A stretch of DNA of 64,000 nucleotides from Pseudomonas helleri (lineage in GTDB: Bacteria; Pseudomonadota; Gammaproteobacteria; Pseudomonadales; Pseudomonadaceae). Within the stretch, counting starts at the first letter, position 1; each line of letters starts with the position of its first letter. Positions 62,477-64,000 of this stretch are shown in pieces. The notes under the pieces are model-generated. The model did no database searches. It saw nothing but the letters and a program-made list of their open reading frames with translations, and had not been told where the DNA came from. The stretch covers positions 124,001 to 188,000 of the forward strand of contig NZ_JYLD01000006.1 of assembly GCF_001043025.1 (NCBI RefSeq), written 5' to 3'. A program made the position numbers and the translations under genes.

Positions 62477-64000
62477 GTGAGCGATTTTGTTAACTGCCAC
62501 GGCCTCAAGGTTGCACCTGTGCTGCACCACTTCATTGAACACGACGTGCTGCCGGGCACCGGGCTGGATGCACAAGCGTTCTGGAGCGGTTTCGCCGGGC
62601 TGGTGCACGAACTGGCGCCGATCAACCGCGCCCTGTTGGCCGAGCGTGATCGCCTGCAAGGCGAACTCGACACCTGGCACCGTGCGCACCCCGGCCCGAT
62701 CACCGACATGGCGGCGTACCGCAGCTTCCTCAGCGGCATTGGCTACCTGCAAGCGCAACCGGAGCAGGTCAAGGTCAACACGGCCAACGTCGACAGCGAA
62801 ATCAGCACACAGGCCGGGCCACAGTTGGTGGTGCCTGCCGCCAATGCGCGCTACGCCCTGAATGCGGCCAATGCCCGCTGGGGTTCGCTGTACGACGCGC
62901 TCTATGGCACCGATGTGATCGCCAGCGACGGCGGTGCTGAAGCGGGTCGCGCCTACAACCCGCTGCGCGGGGCCAAAGTGATTGCGTTTGCCCGGGCGTT
63001 TCTGGATCAGGCGTTCCCGCTGCAAAAGGGCTCGCACGTGGATGCCACGCGCTACCAGATTGAAGGCAGAACCCTGCTGGTCAGCCTCAAAGATGGCAGC
63101 CAGAGCGGTTTGGCCAACGCCGCCCAATACCTTGGTTATCAAGGTGCGCCCGCCGAGCCGACGGCCATTGTGCTCAAGCACAATGACCTGCACGTTGAAA
63201 TCCAGATCGACCGCCACAGCGTCATCGGCCAGTCGGACGCCGCAGGGGTCAAAGACCTGCTGATGGAGGCCGCACTCTCGACCATCATCGACAGTGAAGA
63301 CTCGGTAGCAGCGGTCGACGCAGACGACAAGGTGCAGGTCTATCGCAACTGGCTGGGCCTGATGAAGGGCGACCTTAAAGAAGACCTGGTCAAAAACGGC
63401 AAAACCATCACCCGACGCCTCAACCCCGACCGCGAATACACCGGCACCGACGGCTCGCCGCTGACGCTGCCCGGGCGCTCGTTGCTGTTTATTCGCAACG
63501 TCGGGCACCTGATGACCAACCCGGCGATCCTCGATAACCAGGGACTGGAAATTCCCGAAGGGATTCTCGACGGCGTCATCACCAGCCTGATCGCCGTGCA
63601 TGACCTGCAACGCCGGGGCAACTCCCGCGCCGGCAGCGTGTACATCGTCAAACCGAAAATGCACGGCCCGGCCGAAGTGGCGTTCGCCGAGCAGTTATTC
63701 AGCCGGGTCGAAGACCTTCTGCAGCTCAAACGGCACACCCTGAAAATGGGCATCATGGACGAAGAGCGGCGCACCAGCGTCAACCTCAAGGCCTGCATTG
63801 GCGCCGCCGCGTCACGGGTGGCGTTCATCAATACCGGCTTTCTCGACCGCACCGGCGACGAAATCCACAGCGCCATGCAAGCCGGGGCGATGCTGCGCAA
63901 GGGCGACATGAAAGGCACGCCGTGGATTGCCGCCTACGAGCGCAACAACGTGCTGGTGGGGCTTGATTGCAACTTGCGCGGTCGCGCACAGATCGGCAAA
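62477..64000 (+). CDS. glcB: Malate synthase G, N-terminal part
   Basis: A GTG start at 62477 with AAGGAGAG at 62462-62469. 508 codons are in the window without a stop, and the gene continues past base 64000. The N-terminus ends its first helices with [15 protein letters not shown]. Malate synthase G features follow: [19 protein letters not shown] (about 335-353), [16 protein letters not shown] (about 391-406) and [18 protein letters not shown] (about 424-441) with active-site charges. It condenses glyoxylate with acetyl-CoA to malate, completing glycolate use. The full protein would be about 725 residues. Confidence 0.94.
   Translation, partial: MSDFVNCHGLKVAPVLHHFIEHDVLPGTGLDAQAFWSGFAGLVHELAPINRALLAERDRLQGELDTWHRAHPGPITDMAAYRSFLSGIGYLQAQPEQVKVNTANVDSEISTQAGPQLVVPAANARYALNAANARWGSLYDALYGTDVIASDGGAEAGRAYNPLRGAKVIAFARAFLDQAFPLQKGSHVDATRYQIEGRTLLVSLKDGSQSGLANAAQYLGYQGAPAEPTAIVLKHNDLHVEIQIDRHSVIGQSDAAGVKDLLMEAALSTIIDSEDSVAAVDADDKVQVYRNWLGLMKGDLKEDLVKNGKTITRRLNPDREYTGTDGSPLTLPGRSLLFIRNVGHLMTNPAILDNQGLEIPEGILDGVITSLIAVHDLQRRGNSRAGSVYIVKPKMHGPAEVAFAEQLFSRVEDLLQLKRHTLKMGIMDEERRTSVNLKACIGAAASRVAFINTGFLDRTGDEIHSAMQAGAMLRKGDMKGTPWIAAYERNNVLVGLDCNLRGRAQIGK

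Noticed and set aside
62273..63664. 463-codon minus-strand frame opposite glcB
   Set aside because: The plus strand encodes malate synthase G with a GTG start and a good ribosome site and stays open to the window end; the antisense frame has no features.

Overview
The window looks like a Pseudomonas chromosome, most likely from the fluorescens complex. The inference rests on GC-rich coding sequence, a dense run of metabolic operons in familiar Pseudomonas arrangements (dhcR-dhcAB-atoB, glcC-glcDEFGB, mdlC with a benzaldehyde dehydrogenase, fecIR with a TonB receptor), and many intergenic REP-like elements of the GTAGGAGCGAGCTTGCCTCG type. No rRNA, tRNA, CRISPR array, transposase or phage gene was seen.

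Layout. 1-3266: the end of a urease operon (ureG-ureD), then a urea channel and a nickel permease. 3360-5844: two tandem K+ channel paralogues; the second has an altered selectivity filter. 5911-9379: a lipoprotein, a RidA protein, a Fic protein and a DHH-family phosphoesterase. 9600-11000: an AT-rich patch with a RarD-type transporter. 11238-20664: a leftward operon of about 9.4 kb, fecI-fecR-TonB receptor-yejABEF. It is flanked by direct repeats that carry the 5' end of the iclR gene at 21104. 21104-30404: a catabolic cluster (IclR, CoA ligase, Zn alcohol dehydrogenase, crotonase, TonB receptor, MFS, SfnB-like monooxygenase) whose substrate is not evident. 30477-32613: AraC regulator and fosmidomycin-type exporter. 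32692-36333: LysR with the dhcAB-atoB keto-acid module. 37442-41396: a multinuclear iron oxidase (DUF692) RiPP operon with two different Cys-rich exported precursors, a DoxX protein and an exported hydrolase. 41593-43111: small envelope and unknown proteins. 43218-46890: XRE-cupin regulator, FAD amino-acid oxidoreductase, RidA, YkvI-like transporter and a 55-residue membrane protein. 47607-53099: a phenylglyoxylate (benzoylformate) to benzoate module with its LysR. 53156-55717: a periplasmic amine-oxidation module (Tat flavoprotein, cytochrome c, exported RidA). 55926-56487: a tandem array of REP-containing units of about 113 bp. 56573-64000: LysE exporter, then glcC and the glycolate operon glcDEFG with the start of glcB.

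How the genes work together. Several blocks handle reactive nitrogen: three separate RidA-family proteins occur here, two of them beside FAD amine oxidoreductases, where imine products are expected. The glycolate block links to malate synthase, and two identical 17-bp operators tie it to the GntR regulator. The most promising less-described systems are the two-precursor MNIO operon, the exported amine dehydrogenase/cytochrome c/RidA operon, the channel pair with divergent filters, and the direct-repeat-flanked siderophore-type island.
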